Shown here one piece after another: positions 1 to 8,756 of a stretch of 64,000 nucleotides of DNA (position 1 is its first letter; each line of letters opens with the position of its first letter). A model generated the notes under the pieces. That model was given only the letters and a program-made list of their open reading frames with translations, was not told the origin of the DNA and made no database searches. The translations under genes were made by a program, and so were the position numbers. The DNA comes from Fulvimarina manganoxydans (GTDB lineage Bacteria; Pseudomonadota; Alphaproteobacteria; Rhizobiales; Rhizobiaceae). Location: contig NZ_FWXR01000011.1 of assembly GCF_900176465.1 (NCBI RefSeq), forward strand, positions 1 through 64,000, in the 5' to 3' direction.

Positions 1-459
1 TCCGGCGTCCGCGTCGCCCGCGAACTGGATCGGCTGATAGTCGAGCATGGGAAGCCCAAGATGATCGTCAGCGACAACGGAAGCGAGTTTACCTCGAACG
101 CCATCCTGGGTTGGGCCGACCGGGCCAGGGTCGAGTGGCATTACATCGCACCGGGCAAGCCCATGCAGAACGGTTTCATCGAGAGCTTCAACGGTCGTCT
201 GCGCGATGAGCTTCTCAACGAGACACTGTTCTCGTCTCTCACCCATGCACGGGCAGCACTGGCGCTCTGGCGCGCCGACTACAACACGGCGCGTCCACAC
301 TCGCAGCTCGGCTGGAGCACTCCGGCAGAGTTCGCCGCAACCCTCAAACCGCGACGGGCTCTGGCGCTGCGCTCAGCCGACTGCTCCGCGCCGCCGCCCG
401 TCGCTCACCCCGCCCAGCCAAGCAACCCAACCGCCGGAAACGAACTTTCGGCTGGATAA
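1..459 (+). mobile_element. IS3-family transposase (OrfB, integrase core), C-terminal part
   Basis: The reading frame is open from base 1, so the gene begins left of the window. The visible part carries the end of a DDE (rve) integrase core: a VSDNGSEF motif holds the second catalytic Asp, and a [13 protein letters not shown] motif holds the catalytic Glu. The [14 protein letters not shown] ending is usual for IS3-family OrfB proteins. In that family OrfB is made by frameshifting from OrfA and catalyses strand transfer of the element. The frame ends at TAA 457-459. The element's right end probably lies just beyond, near 475, but no partner end is visible, so neither the terminal repeat nor the target duplication can be confirmed. 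Whether the complete element is active cannot be judged. Confidence 0.9.
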
Positions 460-649
460 AACTTGGGGGCAACGTCAAAATCGACGGCGCGCGTCCCGCG
501 CGGCGTGGACGCTGTGCGGCAAGTTCGCCCGGGGAACAAGCGCCGACCTGCGCTGACACGCGTTTCCGAGAAGCAATCCTCATTTCTCCCCAGACCAATT
601 GCCTCATTTTCAGTCCTGCGCTGAAATGCGCCATGACACGCGTCGGCTG

Positions 650-665
650 TTAAGCTTTCATTAAC
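650..665. promoter_or_regulatory. CtrA-type box upstream of usg
   Basis: TTAA at 650-653, seven bases, then TTAAC at 661-665. This matches the full TTAA-N7-TTAAC site bound by the cell-cycle regulator CtrA in alphaproteobacteria. It lies about 115 bases before the usg start. The rest of 476-779 shows no gene that I can support. Confidence 0.55.
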
Positions 666-779
666 GGTCCGGGCGCAGCATCGTGAGATCGGCTCGTGAG
701 GCCGCGACAAACGAAGACGCCGGGAGCGCCATCGAAGTCATTGGTATTGATGTGGAATTGCTGGAAGAGGATGAAAGCG

Positions 780-1061
780 ATGCAGAAGACCCATGCCGAT
801 CCGTCCTTCATCAAGATGCTTCAAGGCTACAGCCTGACATCCGCCGAAGTGCTTTATCGCATGCCCGATCATCCGGCGCTTTTGCAGACCTTCTTCTGGC
901 AATTTGAGGACATGGCGCCGGATTATCCGCGCCTTCGGCGTTTCCTGGAGCATTGGGAGCGGGAGATCGAGGCGATCATTCATTCGGTGCGCGTCATGCA
1001 TCGCGGGCTTGTTGCGCCCCAGGAGGTTCGCCTCGTGCGCGATGGCGGCCAGTTGCACTGA
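780..1061 (+). CDS. usg: Usg family protein
   Basis: This 93-residue protein resembles the alphaproteobacterial Usg family: the LQGYSLTSAEVLYRMPDHP stretch, the WQFEDMAPDYPRLRRFLEHW core and the HSVRV...PQEVRLV tail match my memory of the family over its whole length. The family was named from its place near trp genes and its molecular function is not known. The start at 780 is chosen because GGAAGAGG lies eight to nine bases upstream. An upstream in-frame ATG at 771 overlaps that ribosome binding site, and longer extensions look unlike the family. No trp gene is in the window. The gene instead sits between the IS3 remnant and flhA, with a CtrA-like box in its upstream region. It is soluble, without signal peptide or membrane segment. 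Confidence 0.8.
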   Translation: MQKTHADPSFIKMLQGYSLTSAEVLYRMPDHPALLQTFFWQFEDMAPDYPRLRRFLEHWEREIEAIIHSVRVMHRGLVAPQEVRLVRDGGQLH

Positions 1062-1175
1062 TCAAACCGTCAGGGGGAGCAGCTTCGTCGCGCCTGCCGA
1101 GCTTATCCAACGCGCCGGCCTTTGTGGCCGACAATGACGGCCTCACCCCGGCGCAAGCTTGATCGTTCAGAACCG

Positions 1176-1190
1176 TTAACAGGGCGTTAA
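1176..1190. promoter_or_regulatory. CtrA-type box upstream of flhA
   Basis: TTAA at 1176-1179, seven bases, TTAA at 1187-1190. It is centred about 75 bases before the flhA start, a usual promoter-proximal position. CtrA directly controls early flagellar genes in several alphaproteobacteria, so the site fits the downstream gene. Confidence 0.6.
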
Positions 1191-1257
1191 TCGCCCGGAA
1201 TGTGCCGGGCGAATTCGCCCCGACATCCACGAACGGACTGGACGATCGAGGCAGCTT

Positions 1258-3366
1258 ATGGCGACCGACATCATGAAGAGCGCGCCGGTCGGCGCGATCG
1301 GCAAGGACGCGAAATCCAAAGGCGGGCGCGAGATCGGCTTTGCCGTCGGCGTCATCTTCGTCCTCACCGTTCTTTTCGTGCCGATCCCGCCGACGCTGAT
1401 CGATATGGGCCTTGCTTTGTCGGTGGCCTTATCGGTGCTCATCCTCATGGTCGCGCTCTGGATCGAGAAGCCGCTCGAATTTTCCGCCTTTCCGACCGTG
1501 CTCCTGCTTGCCACCATGCTGCGCCTGTCGCTGAACATCGCAACAACGCGTGTTATCCTGTCCAATGGTCATGAAGGCGTGAACGCCGCCGGTCACGTCA
1601 TTGGCGGCTTCTCCCAATTCGTCATGGGCGGCGACTTCTTCATCGGTATCGTGGTCTTCGCGATCCTGATCATCGTCAACTTCATGGTCATCACGAAGGG
1701 CGCGACGCGTATCGCGGAAGTCGGTGCGCGCTTCACCCTGGATGCCATTCCCGGCAAGCAAATGGCGATCGACGCCGATCTCTCGGCCGGTCTCATCAAC
1801 GACAAAGAGGCCCAGGCCCGCCGCAAGGAGCTGGAAGAGGAATCCTCCTTCTTCGGCGCCATGGACGGTGCCTCGAAATTCGTGCGCGGCGACGCGATCG
1901 CCGGCCTCATCATCACGGCGGTCAACATCTTCGGCGGCATGGTGATCGGCATCATGCGCTATGACATGGATCCGGGCAGCGCGGCCGACGTCTTCACCAA
2001 GCTCTCGGTCGGCGATGGTCTCGTCTCCCAGATCCCGGCGCTGATCGTCTCGCTCGCCGCCGGCCTGCTCGTCTCCAAGGGCGGGACGCGCGGCGCCGCT
2101 CAGCTCGCTGTCTTCGGCCAGCTCGGCCATTATCCCCGCGCGCTGTCGGTTTCGGCCGGTCTGATGCTGGTCCTGGCGCTCCTGCCGGGCCTTCCCTTCA
2201 TGCCCTTCACGGCGCTCGCCGGCGTTCTCGCCTTCATCGGCTGGGCGATCCCCAGGCGCCGGCAGGAGGAGGAGCAGAAGGCCGCCGCCGTCCTCGCCGA
2301 CGAACAGAAGAAGGTCGTCGACAGCGAGAAGAATTCGGTCAAGGAGAGCCTGAAGATCGTCGAGATCGAGCTCGTTCTCGGCAAGCAGATGGCTGCCCAA
2401 CTGATGATGCAGCGCGACGAGCTCGCCCATCGCGTCCAGAAGATGCGCCGGCGCTTTGCCTCGCGCTACGGCTTCGTCGTTCCCGAGATCAAGCTGTCCG
2501 ACGATCTGGCGGTCGGCTCGAAATCCTACGAGATCAAGATCCACGGCACGACGGTCGCGACCCAGGAGCTCCGCCTCGGCGAAATGCTGGTCGTGCTTGG
2601 CGAAATGCCGGCCCCGGAAGTGCCCCACGACATCACACGCGAGCCGGCTTTCGGCATGCGCGCGGCCTGGATCTCGGAGAGCTTTGCGACGGAAGTGCGC
2701 CGCCAGGGCCACGAGCCGATCGACACGCTCACAATCATCCTCACCCATATGTCGGAAATGCTGCGCAACAACCTCGCCCAGCTTCTCTCCTATAAGGACA
2801 TGCGGGCGCTGCTCGACCGGCTGGAGCCTGAATATAAGCGGCTCATCGAGGAGATCATCCCGACCCACATGTCCTATTCGGGCCTGCAGGCGGTGTTGAA
2901 GCTGCTTCTCGCCGAGCGTGTCTCGGTCCGCAATCTCAACCTCATCCTGGAGGCGATCGCCGAGATCGCGCCCCATGTGCGCCGCTCGGAGCAGATCGTG
3001 GAACATGTGCGCATGCGCATGTCCCAGCAGATCTGCGGCGACCTTCTCCACAATGGCAAGCTCTCGGTTCTGCGCCTCGGCAATCAGTGGGACCTCGCCT
3101 TTCATCAAGCGCTCAAGCGCGATGCCAAGGGCGACGTGGTCGAATTCGACATCGATCCGCGCATCGTCGAACAATTCGCGACCGAGGCAACCAAGGTCAT
3201 CCGCGAGAAGATGGATACGGGCGAGGTCTTCGTTCTCGTCGCAGCCCCTGATGCGCGCCCCTATGTGCGCATGATGATCGAGCGGATCTTCGTCAATCTG
3301 CCGGTGCTCAGCCATGTGGAGATCGCGAGAGGCGTCGAGATCAAGCCGATCGGTTCGATCTCGTGA
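1258..3366 (+). CDS. flhA: Flagellar type III export protein FlhA
   Basis: FlhA is the large inner-membrane subunit of the flagellar export gate. It uses the proton motive force and docks chaperone-substrate complexes on its cytoplasmic domain. The 702-residue length is normal. The N-terminal half has several hydrophobic helices, and the family signature is seen near residues 157-172 ([15 protein letters not shown]). The C-terminal half, from about residue 340, is the soluble docking domain and contains the typical [15 protein letters not shown] and [13 protein letters not shown] stretches. The gene is followed by fliR with a GTGA overlap, so the two are translationally coupled. A CtrA-like box lies upstream. 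An in-frame ATG at 1270 is an alternative start. Confidence 0.97.
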   Translation: MATDIMKSAPVGAIGKDAKSKGGREIGFAVGVIFVLTVLFVPIPPTLIDMGLALSVALSVLILMVALWIEKPLEFSAFPTVLLLATMLRLSLNIATTRVILSNGHEGVNAAGHVIGGFSQFVMGGDFFIGIVVFAILIIVNFMVITKGATRIAEVGARFTLDAIPGKQMAIDADLSAGLINDKEAQARRKELEEESSFFGAMDGASKFVRGDAIAGLIITAVNIFGGMVIGIMRYDMDPGSAADVFTKLSVGDGLVSQIPALIVSLAAGLLVSKGGTRGAAQLAVFGQLGHYPRALSVSAGLMLVLALLPGLPFMPFTALAGVLAFIGWAIPRRRQEEEQKAAAVLADEQKKVVDSEKNSVKESLKIVEIELVLGKQMAAQLMMQRDELAHRVQKMRRRFASRYGFVVPEIKLSDDLAVGSKSYEIKIHGTTVATQELRLGEMLVVLGEMPAPEVPHDITREPAFGMRAAWISESFATEVRRQGHEPIDTLTIILTHMSEMLRNNLAQLLSYKDMRALLDRLEPEYKRLIEEIIPTHMSYSGLQAVLKLLLAERVSVRNLNLILEAIAEIAPHVRRSEQIVEHVRMRMSQQICGDLLHNGKLSVLRLGNQWDLAFHQALKRDAKGDVVEFDIDPRIVEQFATEATKVIREKMDTGEVFVLVAAPDARPYVRMMIERIFVNLPVLSHVEIARGVEIKPIGSIS

Positions 3367-4115
3367 GCGAGGCCGCCTCCGCCCTCGTCTTCGCGCTGTT
3401 CCTGATCTTTTGCCGGATCGGGACCTGCATGATGCTGATGCCGGGCTTTTCCTCGAGCCGGATCCCGGCGCAGGTGCGGCTGTTTTTATCCTTCGCCATC
3501 ACCCTGGCGCTCTCGCCGATCATCCTGCCCCAGCTTGAGCCGCTCTTGAGCGGGGCGAGCGACGCGGACCGGCTGCACCTCATCGCCTCGGAGCTTCTCA
3601 ACGGCTTCTTCATCGGGCTCTTGGGCCGCGTCTTCCTGATCGCTCTGTCTTTTGCCGGCCATGTCATCGCCAATGCGATCGGCATGGGCCAGGCGATGGG
3701 CCCGGTCTTCGAGGATGGGCCCGATCCGACGATCTCGACCCTCGTCACTTTCACCGCGACGACCCTGATCTTCGTTCTCAATCTCCATGCCGAGATCGCT
3801 CGGGCGCTCGTCGCCTCCTATTCGGCGATGCCGGCGGCAAACGGCTTTTCGGTCCAGGCGAGCCTCATCAACATCGCCGACAATCTCGACGAAGCCTTCA
3901 TGCTGTGCCTGCGCATATCGAGCCCCTTCGTGCTCTATGCCGTGATCGTCAATTTCGCGATCGGCCTTGCCAACAAATTGACGCCGACCATCCCGATCTA
4001 CTTCATCTCGCTGCCCTTCGTTCTGGCCGGCGGGCTCGTCCTGTTCGGCTATGTGATCGGCGATTTTCTCATCCTCTTCATGCAGGAATTCCAGCAATGG
4101 GTGCTCAACGGGTGA
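3363..4115 (+). CDS. fliR: Flagellar biosynthesis protein FliR
   Basis: FliR is an inner-membrane component of the FliPQR export-gate core of the flagellar type III secretion system. The 250-residue protein is hydrophobic almost throughout, with about six predicted helices. It has the family features [16 protein letters not shown] near the N-terminus, the [21 protein letters not shown] loop in the middle and a [26 protein letters not shown] tail. The start is GTG at 3363, inside the flhA stop (GTGA), with no better downstream candidate. The flhA-fliR pairing is common in Hyphomicrobiales. The neighbouring fliP, fliQ and flhB genes are not in the window. Confidence 0.95.
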   Translation: MSEAASALVFALFLIFCRIGTCMMLMPGFSSSRIPAQVRLFLSFAITLALSPIILPQLEPLLSGASDADRLHLIASELLNGFFIGLLGRVFLIALSFAGHVIANAIGMGQAMGPVFEDGPDPTISTLVTFTATTLIFVLNLHAEIARALVASYSAMPAANGFSVQASLINIADNLDEAFMLCLRISSPFVLYAVIVNFAIGLANKLTPTIPIYFISLPFVLAGGLVLFGYVIGDFLILFMQEFQQWVLNG

Positions 4116-4125
4116 GGGAACGGCC

Positions 4126-4539
4126 ATGAACGACGCCGACAAACGCGCCAAGCGCATGGAGCGGGTTCTGAAAGTTCAGGTGCAGAAGCGCCAGATCGAG
4201 GAATGGACGCTGACCCATCTGAAGCAGAGACATGCCGAGATCGATCAGGCGGATCGCGAGATTCTGCAGAGCCTCGATCCGTCGTCGGAGCTTCATGGCC
4301 TGTTCGTGGATGCCAAGGTGAAGTCGCTTCGACGCAACGATCTCGCCCGCCGCGACAATTTGAAGGCGCAGGCCGAGACGGAAGGGCGCCTGCGCGAGGC
4401 GCGCCGGGGCGAAAAGGGCGTCGAAAAGCGCCGGGACGAGGCCCGCCGCGAAGCCGGCAGCGCCAGCGAGGCCAAGACGCTGGCCAGCAATGTGGACGCG
4501 TTTCTGGCGCGGGTGCCGGCGCCCGGGGGCCGGCGTTGA
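4126..4539 (+). CDS. Coiled-coil protein of the flagellar operon (FliJ-like candidate)
   Basis: This 137-residue protein begins ten bases after fliR and is probably in the same transcript. It is highly charged and largely alpha-helical by composition, with long runs of Arg, Lys, Glu and Ala from about residue 5 to 115, and it has no signal peptide or membrane segment. Small basic coiled-coil proteins at such positions can be FliJ-like export chaperones that couple the ATPase to the FlhA gate. Here that is an inference from position and composition, because I recognise no diagnostic motif. The start ATG has GAGGGAACGGCC upstream. It could equally be an uncharacterised Hyphomicrobiales flagellar accessory protein. 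Confidence 0.75.
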   Translation: MNDADKRAKRMERVLKVQVQKRQIEEWTLTHLKQRHAEIDQADREILQSLDPSSELHGLFVDAKVKSLRRNDLARRDNLKAQAETEGRLREARRGEKGVEKRRDEARREAGSASEAKTLASNVDAFLARVPAPGGRR

Positions 4540-4609
4540 AGGGGCAGTCGACTTGGCCAGGGCGGGCGTTGATCGCGCCTCGCTCAAGGATTTGAACGAA
4601 TTCGCCGTA

Positions 4610-5089
4610 TCAGACGACCGGACCGACCCGCGCCCTGGTCGCGCTGCGCAATTGCAGCGGCACCACCTCGAAGACGTCATGGGGCGTTCCGGCTGCGGCC
4701 CAGACGGTCGAGAAGCGGAACAGGCTTTCGTCCATGAAGACCTCGATCTCGCCGGTCGAGCCGAGGGGCGAGACGCCGCCAATGGCAAAGCCCGTCGCCT
4801 GGCGCACGAAGTCGGCATCTGGACGACGCAACGCTTCGCCGAAGGCCTCCGCCATCTTCGCTTCGTCGACGCGGTTATCGCCCGCGACGAGAAGGAGATA
4901 GGCCTTGTCCGTCTCGGCGCCGGCAAAGACCAGCGACTTGACGATCTCGCCGACCGAGACCGACAAGGCTTCGGCCGCCTCCTTCGCCGAACGGGCGGTC
5001 TTCTCGGTATGGACGATACGGATCTTGATGCCCTTGGCCTCGGCGTCGGCGACGACGCGGGCAACGGCCGGATGCAATGTCTCGCTCAC
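4610..5089 (-). CDS. YbaK/EbsC-family aminoacyl-tRNA deacylase
   Basis: Proteins of this family hydrolyse wrongly charged aminoacyl-tRNA in trans, most often Cys-tRNA(Pro) or Ala-tRNA(Pro). The 159 residues match a single YbaK domain. An EIVKSLVF strand carries the conserved Lys, followed by LLLVAGDNRVDEAK, the ATGFAIGGVSPLG loop and a C-terminal FRFSTVWAAAGTPHDVFEV segment. It is soluble. It stands alone on the minus strand between two plus-strand blocks, converging with the flagellar genes. Which mischarged tRNA it edits cannot be read from the sequence. The 334 bases between its start and rsmB hold only the two divergent promoter regions as far as I can see. Confidence 0.88.
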   Translation of the reverse strand: MSETLHPAVARVVADAEAKGIKIRIVHTEKTARSAKEAAEALSVSVGEIVKSLVFAGAETDKAYLLLVAGDNRVDEAKMAEAFGEALRRPDADFVRQATGFAIGGVSPLGSTGEIEVFMDESLFRFSTVWAAAGTPHDVFEVVPLQLRSATRARVGPVV

Positions 5090-5423
5090 GGGTTTTCGCG
5101 GCTCTCTTCTGACATAGTGTTAGAACGGCCATAACACGGATTGGTCGCAGCGCCAGGTCGGGAGCACGGAAGAATGGCTTCCTCACTTCATGGCGTAATC
5201 CGAAGGCCTTCATAAGGTTGGACCCGTCGCTGGCGCGGACCTTTGCCAAGACGTGCGTCGGCAAGAGCTGTGCTTTGGAGCGAAGGGCGGCGCGATCTCG
5301 TCGCCGTCTTGACCGTTGGGCCGGGGAGGGGATAGCCGTTCGGCCAGTCCGCGCGACCGGGGATCGCGCTTGGTCCGTATAGCCGATCGACCCATCGGCG
5401 ATAGTCTTGAAACGAGTGATGCC

Positions 5424-6731
5424 ATGCGCCTTGGAGGCCGGCTGTCCGCAGCCATCGAGATTCTGGCCGATATCGAGGCGCGTCGACGGCCCGTCGCTGA
5501 TGCTTTGAAGGATTGGGGCCTGTCCCATCGCTTCGCCGGCTCGAAGGACCGGGCGGCGATCGGCAATCTCGTCTATGACGCCCTGCGGCGCAAACGCTCC
5601 TATGGTGCGCGCATGGAAGAGGAGACCCCACGGGCCTTAGTCTCGGCGGCCGCGCTGGAGACGCTGGTCTCCGGCCCTCAGGCGCTGTATGCGGCTCTCG
5701 AGGGCGATCGCTTCGCACCCGAGCTTCCCGGAGCCGAGGCCCTCTCGCGCTTTCTGGACGATGATGCTCATCAGGCCCCGGCAGCGGTGAAGGCCGATAT
5801 TCCCGACTGGCTGGCGCCTCATTTCGAGGCGGCCTTCGGCGAGGACTGGGTGGCGGAAGCGGCCGCGCTCAGCGACCGGCCACCTCTCGATCTGCGCGTC
5901 AACACGCTGAAATCCGATCGCGAGACCGTGCTCGCGGCCCTCAAACCCTTTTCGCCGGAGCCTTGTGCTCTCTCGCCGGTCGGTGTGCGCATCGCTCCGA
6001 TCGAGGGCGACGGACGCCATCCGAATGTCCAGGTGGAGGCCGGCTTCCAGAAGGGCTGGTTCGAAATCCAGGACGAGGGATCGCAGCTCGCCGCGCTCCT
6101 CTCGGGCGCGATGCCGGGCGGGCAGGTGCTCGACTTCTGCGCCGGTGCCGGCGGCAAGACCCTGGCCCTCTCCGGGGCCATGGAGAATTCGGGCCAGATC
6201 CACGCCCATGACGCCGACCGCCAGCGCCTGGCGCCGATCTATGATCGGTTGAAGCGGGCCGGGGTCCGCAATGCCCAGGTCCATGACCCGCGCGACGATC
6301 TCTCAAGCCTTGAAGGGGCGATGGATATCGTCCTCATCGACGCGCCCTGCACCGGCACGGGCACCTGGCGCCGTCGGCCGGACGCCAAATGGCGCTTGAG
6401 CGAGGCGGCGCTCGCCAAGCGCACGGCCGAACAGGATGCGGTGCTCGCGGCGGCAAGCGCCTTCGTCAAGCCGGGCGGCACTCTCGTCTATGTCACCTGT
6501 TCGGTGCTCGGCGTCGAGAATGCGGACCGTGTCGAAGCGTTCCTGGACCGCAATGCGGGGGGCTTCTTGCCGATCGACATGGCGGCGCGCTGGGCCGAGA
6601 TACTGCCCGATGTGTCGCCGGCCTATCGAGCGGTGCCGATCGCCGGGGTGGCGGCCGGAGGGCTGATGCTCTCGCCGCGCATCAGCGGGACCGACGGCTT
6701 CTTCATCGCAGCGCTTCAGGCCGCATCGTGA
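5424..6731 (+). CDS. rsmB: RsmB-like 16S rRNA (cytosine-C5) methyltransferase
   Basis: This is a SAM-dependent RNA m5C methyltransferase of the Sun/RsmB family, which modifies 16S rRNA. The 435-residue protein has an N-terminal NusB-like helical region (to about residue 140) and a C-terminal Rossmann methyltransferase domain. The SAM site is QVLDFCAGAGGKTLALSG. The two family cysteines lie in IDAPCTGTGTWRRRPDAKW and YVTCSVLGVEN. The start at 5424 gives the usual N-terminus; the frame is open further upstream but lacks family character there. The stop overlaps the GTG start of the TspO gene, which in turn overlaps the nucleosidase gene, so the three form a tight operon upstream of guaA. Confidence 0.93.
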   Translation: MRLGGRLSAAIEILADIEARRRPVADALKDWGLSHRFAGSKDRAAIGNLVYDALRRKRSYGARMEEETPRALVSAAALETLVSGPQALYAALEGDRFAPELPGAEALSRFLDDDAHQAPAAVKADIPDWLAPHFEAAFGEDWVAEAAALSDRPPLDLRVNTLKSDRETVLAALKPFSPEPCALSPVGVRIAPIEGDGRHPNVQVEAGFQKGWFEIQDEGSQLAALLSGAMPGGQVLDFCAGAGGKTLALSGAMENSGQIHAHDADRQRLAPIYDRLKRAGVRNAQVHDPRDDLSSLEGAMDIVLIDAPCTGTGTWRRRPDAKWRLSEAALAKRTAEQDAVLAAASAFVKPGGTLVYVTCSVLGVENADRVEAFLDRNAGGFLPIDMAARWAEILPDVSPAYRAVPIAGVAAGGLMLSPRISGTDGFFIAALQAAS

Positions 6732-7177
6732 GCCCGCGTTTCGCGCTCTTCGCCTTCGTTCTTTTGAGTCTCGGCGGCGGCGGGCTGATCGGCCTCCTCG
6801 TCGAGACCGGCGATTGGTATCAAAGCCTTGCCAAACCGGCCTTCAATCCGCCGGGCTTCGTCTTCGGACCGGTCTGGACCGTCCTTTATATCCTGATCGG
6901 CTTTGCCGGCTTCCGGGTCTGGCGGGCGGGTCTCAGGCGGCTTCAGCAGCTCTGGTGGGCCCAGCTTGCGCTGAATTTCGCATGGCCGGTCCTCTTCTTT
7001 TCCGCCCATGCCCTGACGGGTGCGCTCGCCGTCATCGCGCTTCTCGTCCTCGTCATCCTCGCCTTCGTCGCGATCGCCTGGACAAGGGAGCGCTTGTCGG
7101 CGCTTCTCTTTCTGCCCTACGCTCTCTGGACCCTGTTTGCCGCCCTTCTCAACGCCTCGATCGTCTGGATGAATTGA
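6728..7177 (+). CDS. tspO: TspO/MBR family membrane protein
   Basis: TspO proteins are five-helix membrane proteins that bind porphyrins and related ligands. In alphaproteobacteria they act as oxygen- or light-linked regulators of tetrapyrrole metabolism. The 149-residue protein shows the family pattern: a WYQSLAKPAFNPPGFVFGPVWTVLYILIG first loop, then AQLALNFAWPVLFF, and a final YALWTLFAALLNASIVWMN. Translation starts at GTG 6728, inside the rsmB stop codon (GTGA). The frame also runs much further upstream, but that part is antisense-like noise within rsmB. Its stop overlaps the ATG of the nucleosidase gene (TGATG). The physiological ligand is not evident here. Confidence 0.9.
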   Translation: MSPRFALFAFVLLSLGGGGLIGLLVETGDWYQSLAKPAFNPPGFVFGPVWTVLYILIGFAGFRVWRAGLRRLQQLWWAQLALNFAWPVLFFSAHALTGALAVIALLVLVILAFVAIAWTRERLSALLFLPYALWTLFAALLNASIVWMN

Positions 7178-7821
7178 TGAGCTTTTCGCCTGATGTTTCG
7201 CTGACGGATCTCGCCGGACGCCGTGTCCTCTTCGTCATGGCGGCCCATGCGGAATATGGGCCGGCGCTCAAGGCGCGCATCCGGCCGCTGATGACCGGCG
7301 TCGGGCCGATCGAATCGGCGCTGGCAATGGGAATGGCCCTTCAGTCCCTTGCGGCGGAAACGAGGCTGCCCGATCTCGTCGTCTCGCTCGGCTCGGCCGG
7401 CTCGCGACGTCTCGAACAAGGTGCGATCTATCAGGTCGCTTCGGTCTCCTGGCGCGATATCGACGCCTCGCCGCTCGGCTTCACCAAAGGGGTCACGCCC
7501 TTTCTCGACCATCCCGTCGAAACGGCGCTGCCGACCCCGATCGAAGCCCTTCCGACGGCGCGGCTTTCCACCGGCTCCGACATCGTCACGGGCGCGGCCT
7601 ATGACGGGATCGACGCCGATATGGTTGATATGGAGACCTTCGCGGCCTTACGTGCCTGCCAGCGCTTTTCCCTGCCGCTGATCGGCCTCCGCGGCATTTC
7701 GGACGGCGCCGCCGATCTCCATCATTACGACGACTGGACAGAGCTTCTCCACGTCATCGACGAGAAGCTCGCCGAGGCGGTGGACGGGCTGGAGACGGCG
7801 ATCGAGGCCGGCAAGCTTTAG
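7177..7821 (+). CDS. 5'-methylthioadenosine/S-adenosylhomocysteine nucleosidase-like protein
   Basis: A 214-residue PNP/UDP-family nucleosidase that probably splits MTA or SAH into adenine and a thio-sugar, recycling the by-products of methylation. Family motifs are MTGVGPIESALAMG, SLGSAGSRRLEQG, the VDMETFAALRAC segment with the substrate-binding Met-Glu pair, and LRGISDGA with the catalytic Asp. The start ATG overlaps the tspO stop by one base. Its neighbour rsmB uses SAM, so an SAH-handling role fits, but the substrate is inferred. The TAG stop lies within the left arm of an inverted repeat (7818-7918), so the 3' end of the mRNA would fold directly on the stop codon. Confidence 0.85.
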   Translation: MSFSPDVSLTDLAGRRVLFVMAAHAEYGPALKARIRPLMTGVGPIESALAMGMALQSLAAETRLPDLVVSLGSAGSRRLEQGAIYQVASVSWRDIDASPLGFTKGVTPFLDHPVETALPTPIEALPTARLSTGSDIVTGAAYDGIDADMVDMETFAALRACQRFSLPLIGLRGISDGAADLHHYDDWTELLHVIDEKLAEAVDGLETAIEAGKL

Positions 7822-7918
7822 AGCGAAATGCGATCAATCGGGATCGCCATTTCGCTCTAAGCATTTGTTTTGCCGCATGATGTGATCGGAAAAGTCATGC
7901 AACTTCTCCGCATCATGC
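7818..7918. repeat. Two-hairpin intergenic repeat, copy 1
   Basis: A perfect 13-bp inverted repeat (TTAGAGCGAAATG at 7818-7830 with its complement at 7848-7860) is followed by a second hairpin with arms GCATGATG (7875-7882) and CATCATGC (7911-7918) and an inner GGAAAAGT/ACTTCTCC stem. A diverged copy with the same layout is at 27936-28040. It resembles palindromes scattered through Hyphomicrobiales genomes, as I remember them. It may also end transcription of the rsmB operon. Confidence 0.7.
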
Positions 7919-7945
7919 TGTAGGCGCGGGCCTCGATCGCCGACG

Positions 7946-8563
7946 TCAATAGACGGTCGAGCTGATTCCACCCGGCGGCGTCGGGCCGCCGGAGAAGACG
8001 CCCGGCGCCTGCTGACCGGCCGGACCGTTGCCGTATTCAGACGCCATGTTGGACAACGGCGCGATCCCGTCCCCTTGGCCGTATGCGCCTTGCGGCGCCA
8101 TGGGCGCAAAGCTCGACGCCTCGCAGGTGATGATCGCGCTCCACTTCTCGACGCGCTCGTTCAGATAGACGTCGTGGCCGTATTGCTGTTGGAATTGCGG
8201 CTGGGTGCCGGGCTGGCAGACCCGCTCATTGGCGACCTCGACGACCACCGCCCGCGCGACCGCCTCGTGCTGCGGGCTGCCGATGCGAATCTTCGGCGCT
8301 GAGACGCGGACATAGGAGCGCGGCGCTCCGCCACCCGTCGAAGGCTGACTCCAAATGTCGACCGTGAACGGATTATAGGTGATCTGGCTTGGCGAGGTGT
8401 AGGTGAATTGCTGCGGAGCGCCCATGGGCTGAACGGACAGCACATCCTCGACGGGCTTCTCGCCGCTTCCCCCGCTCTGGCAGGCGGTCAGCGTCGACAG
8501 GACGAGGGCCAGGGGCCATAGGGCGCGAAACGTCAAGGCGATGGGTCCTTCCGCAAAATTCAA
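7946..8563 (-). CDS. Putative lipoprotein of unknown function
   Basis: I do not recognise this 205-residue protein. It begins with a hydrophobic segment ending in the lipobox LTAC, so it is probably a lipoprotein with its acylated Cys near residue 28. The rest is polar, with a Pro/Gly/Gln-rich C-terminus and two further cysteines (in ERVCQPG and ITCEAS) that could form a disulphide. A TTG codon at 8536 is an alternative start. It has a better ribosome binding site (GGAAGGA, nine bases away) and would give a more usual 19-residue signal peptide. The gene is alone on the minus strand between the nucleosidase gene and guaA. Confidence 0.75.
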   Translation of the reverse strand: MNFAEGPIALTFRALWPLALVLSTLTACQSGGSGEKPVEDVLSVQPMGAPQQFTYTSPSQITYNPFTVDIWSQPSTGGGAPRSYVRVSAPKIRIGSPQHEAVARAVVVEVANERVCQPGTQPQFQQQYGHDVYLNERVEKWSAIITCEASSFAPMAPQGAYGQGDGIAPLSNMASEYGNGPAGQQAPGVFSGGPTPPGGISSTVY

Positions 8564-8756
8564 GTTCCCGATATCGGGCGTCCGACCGCCTTAGCAACTG
8601 CGGCGGCAAAAGGCATCAATCCGGATGCTCGGCTCCTCGGGATTTCTCGTCCCACACACTGCAACTGCGGCATCGGCATGGCGGCAGGCGTCACGAGTGC
8701 TAAAAGCTATGCGGTTCCATGTTGCGCGGCAACAGGAGTTTGACTAAGGCATCGCC

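Noticed and set aside
1429-3315. Long open frame antisense to flhA (628 codons)
   Set aside because: It is a mirror of a GC-rich coding gene. The product is His/Asp/Arg-rich low-complexity sequence without motif, and flhA is certain.
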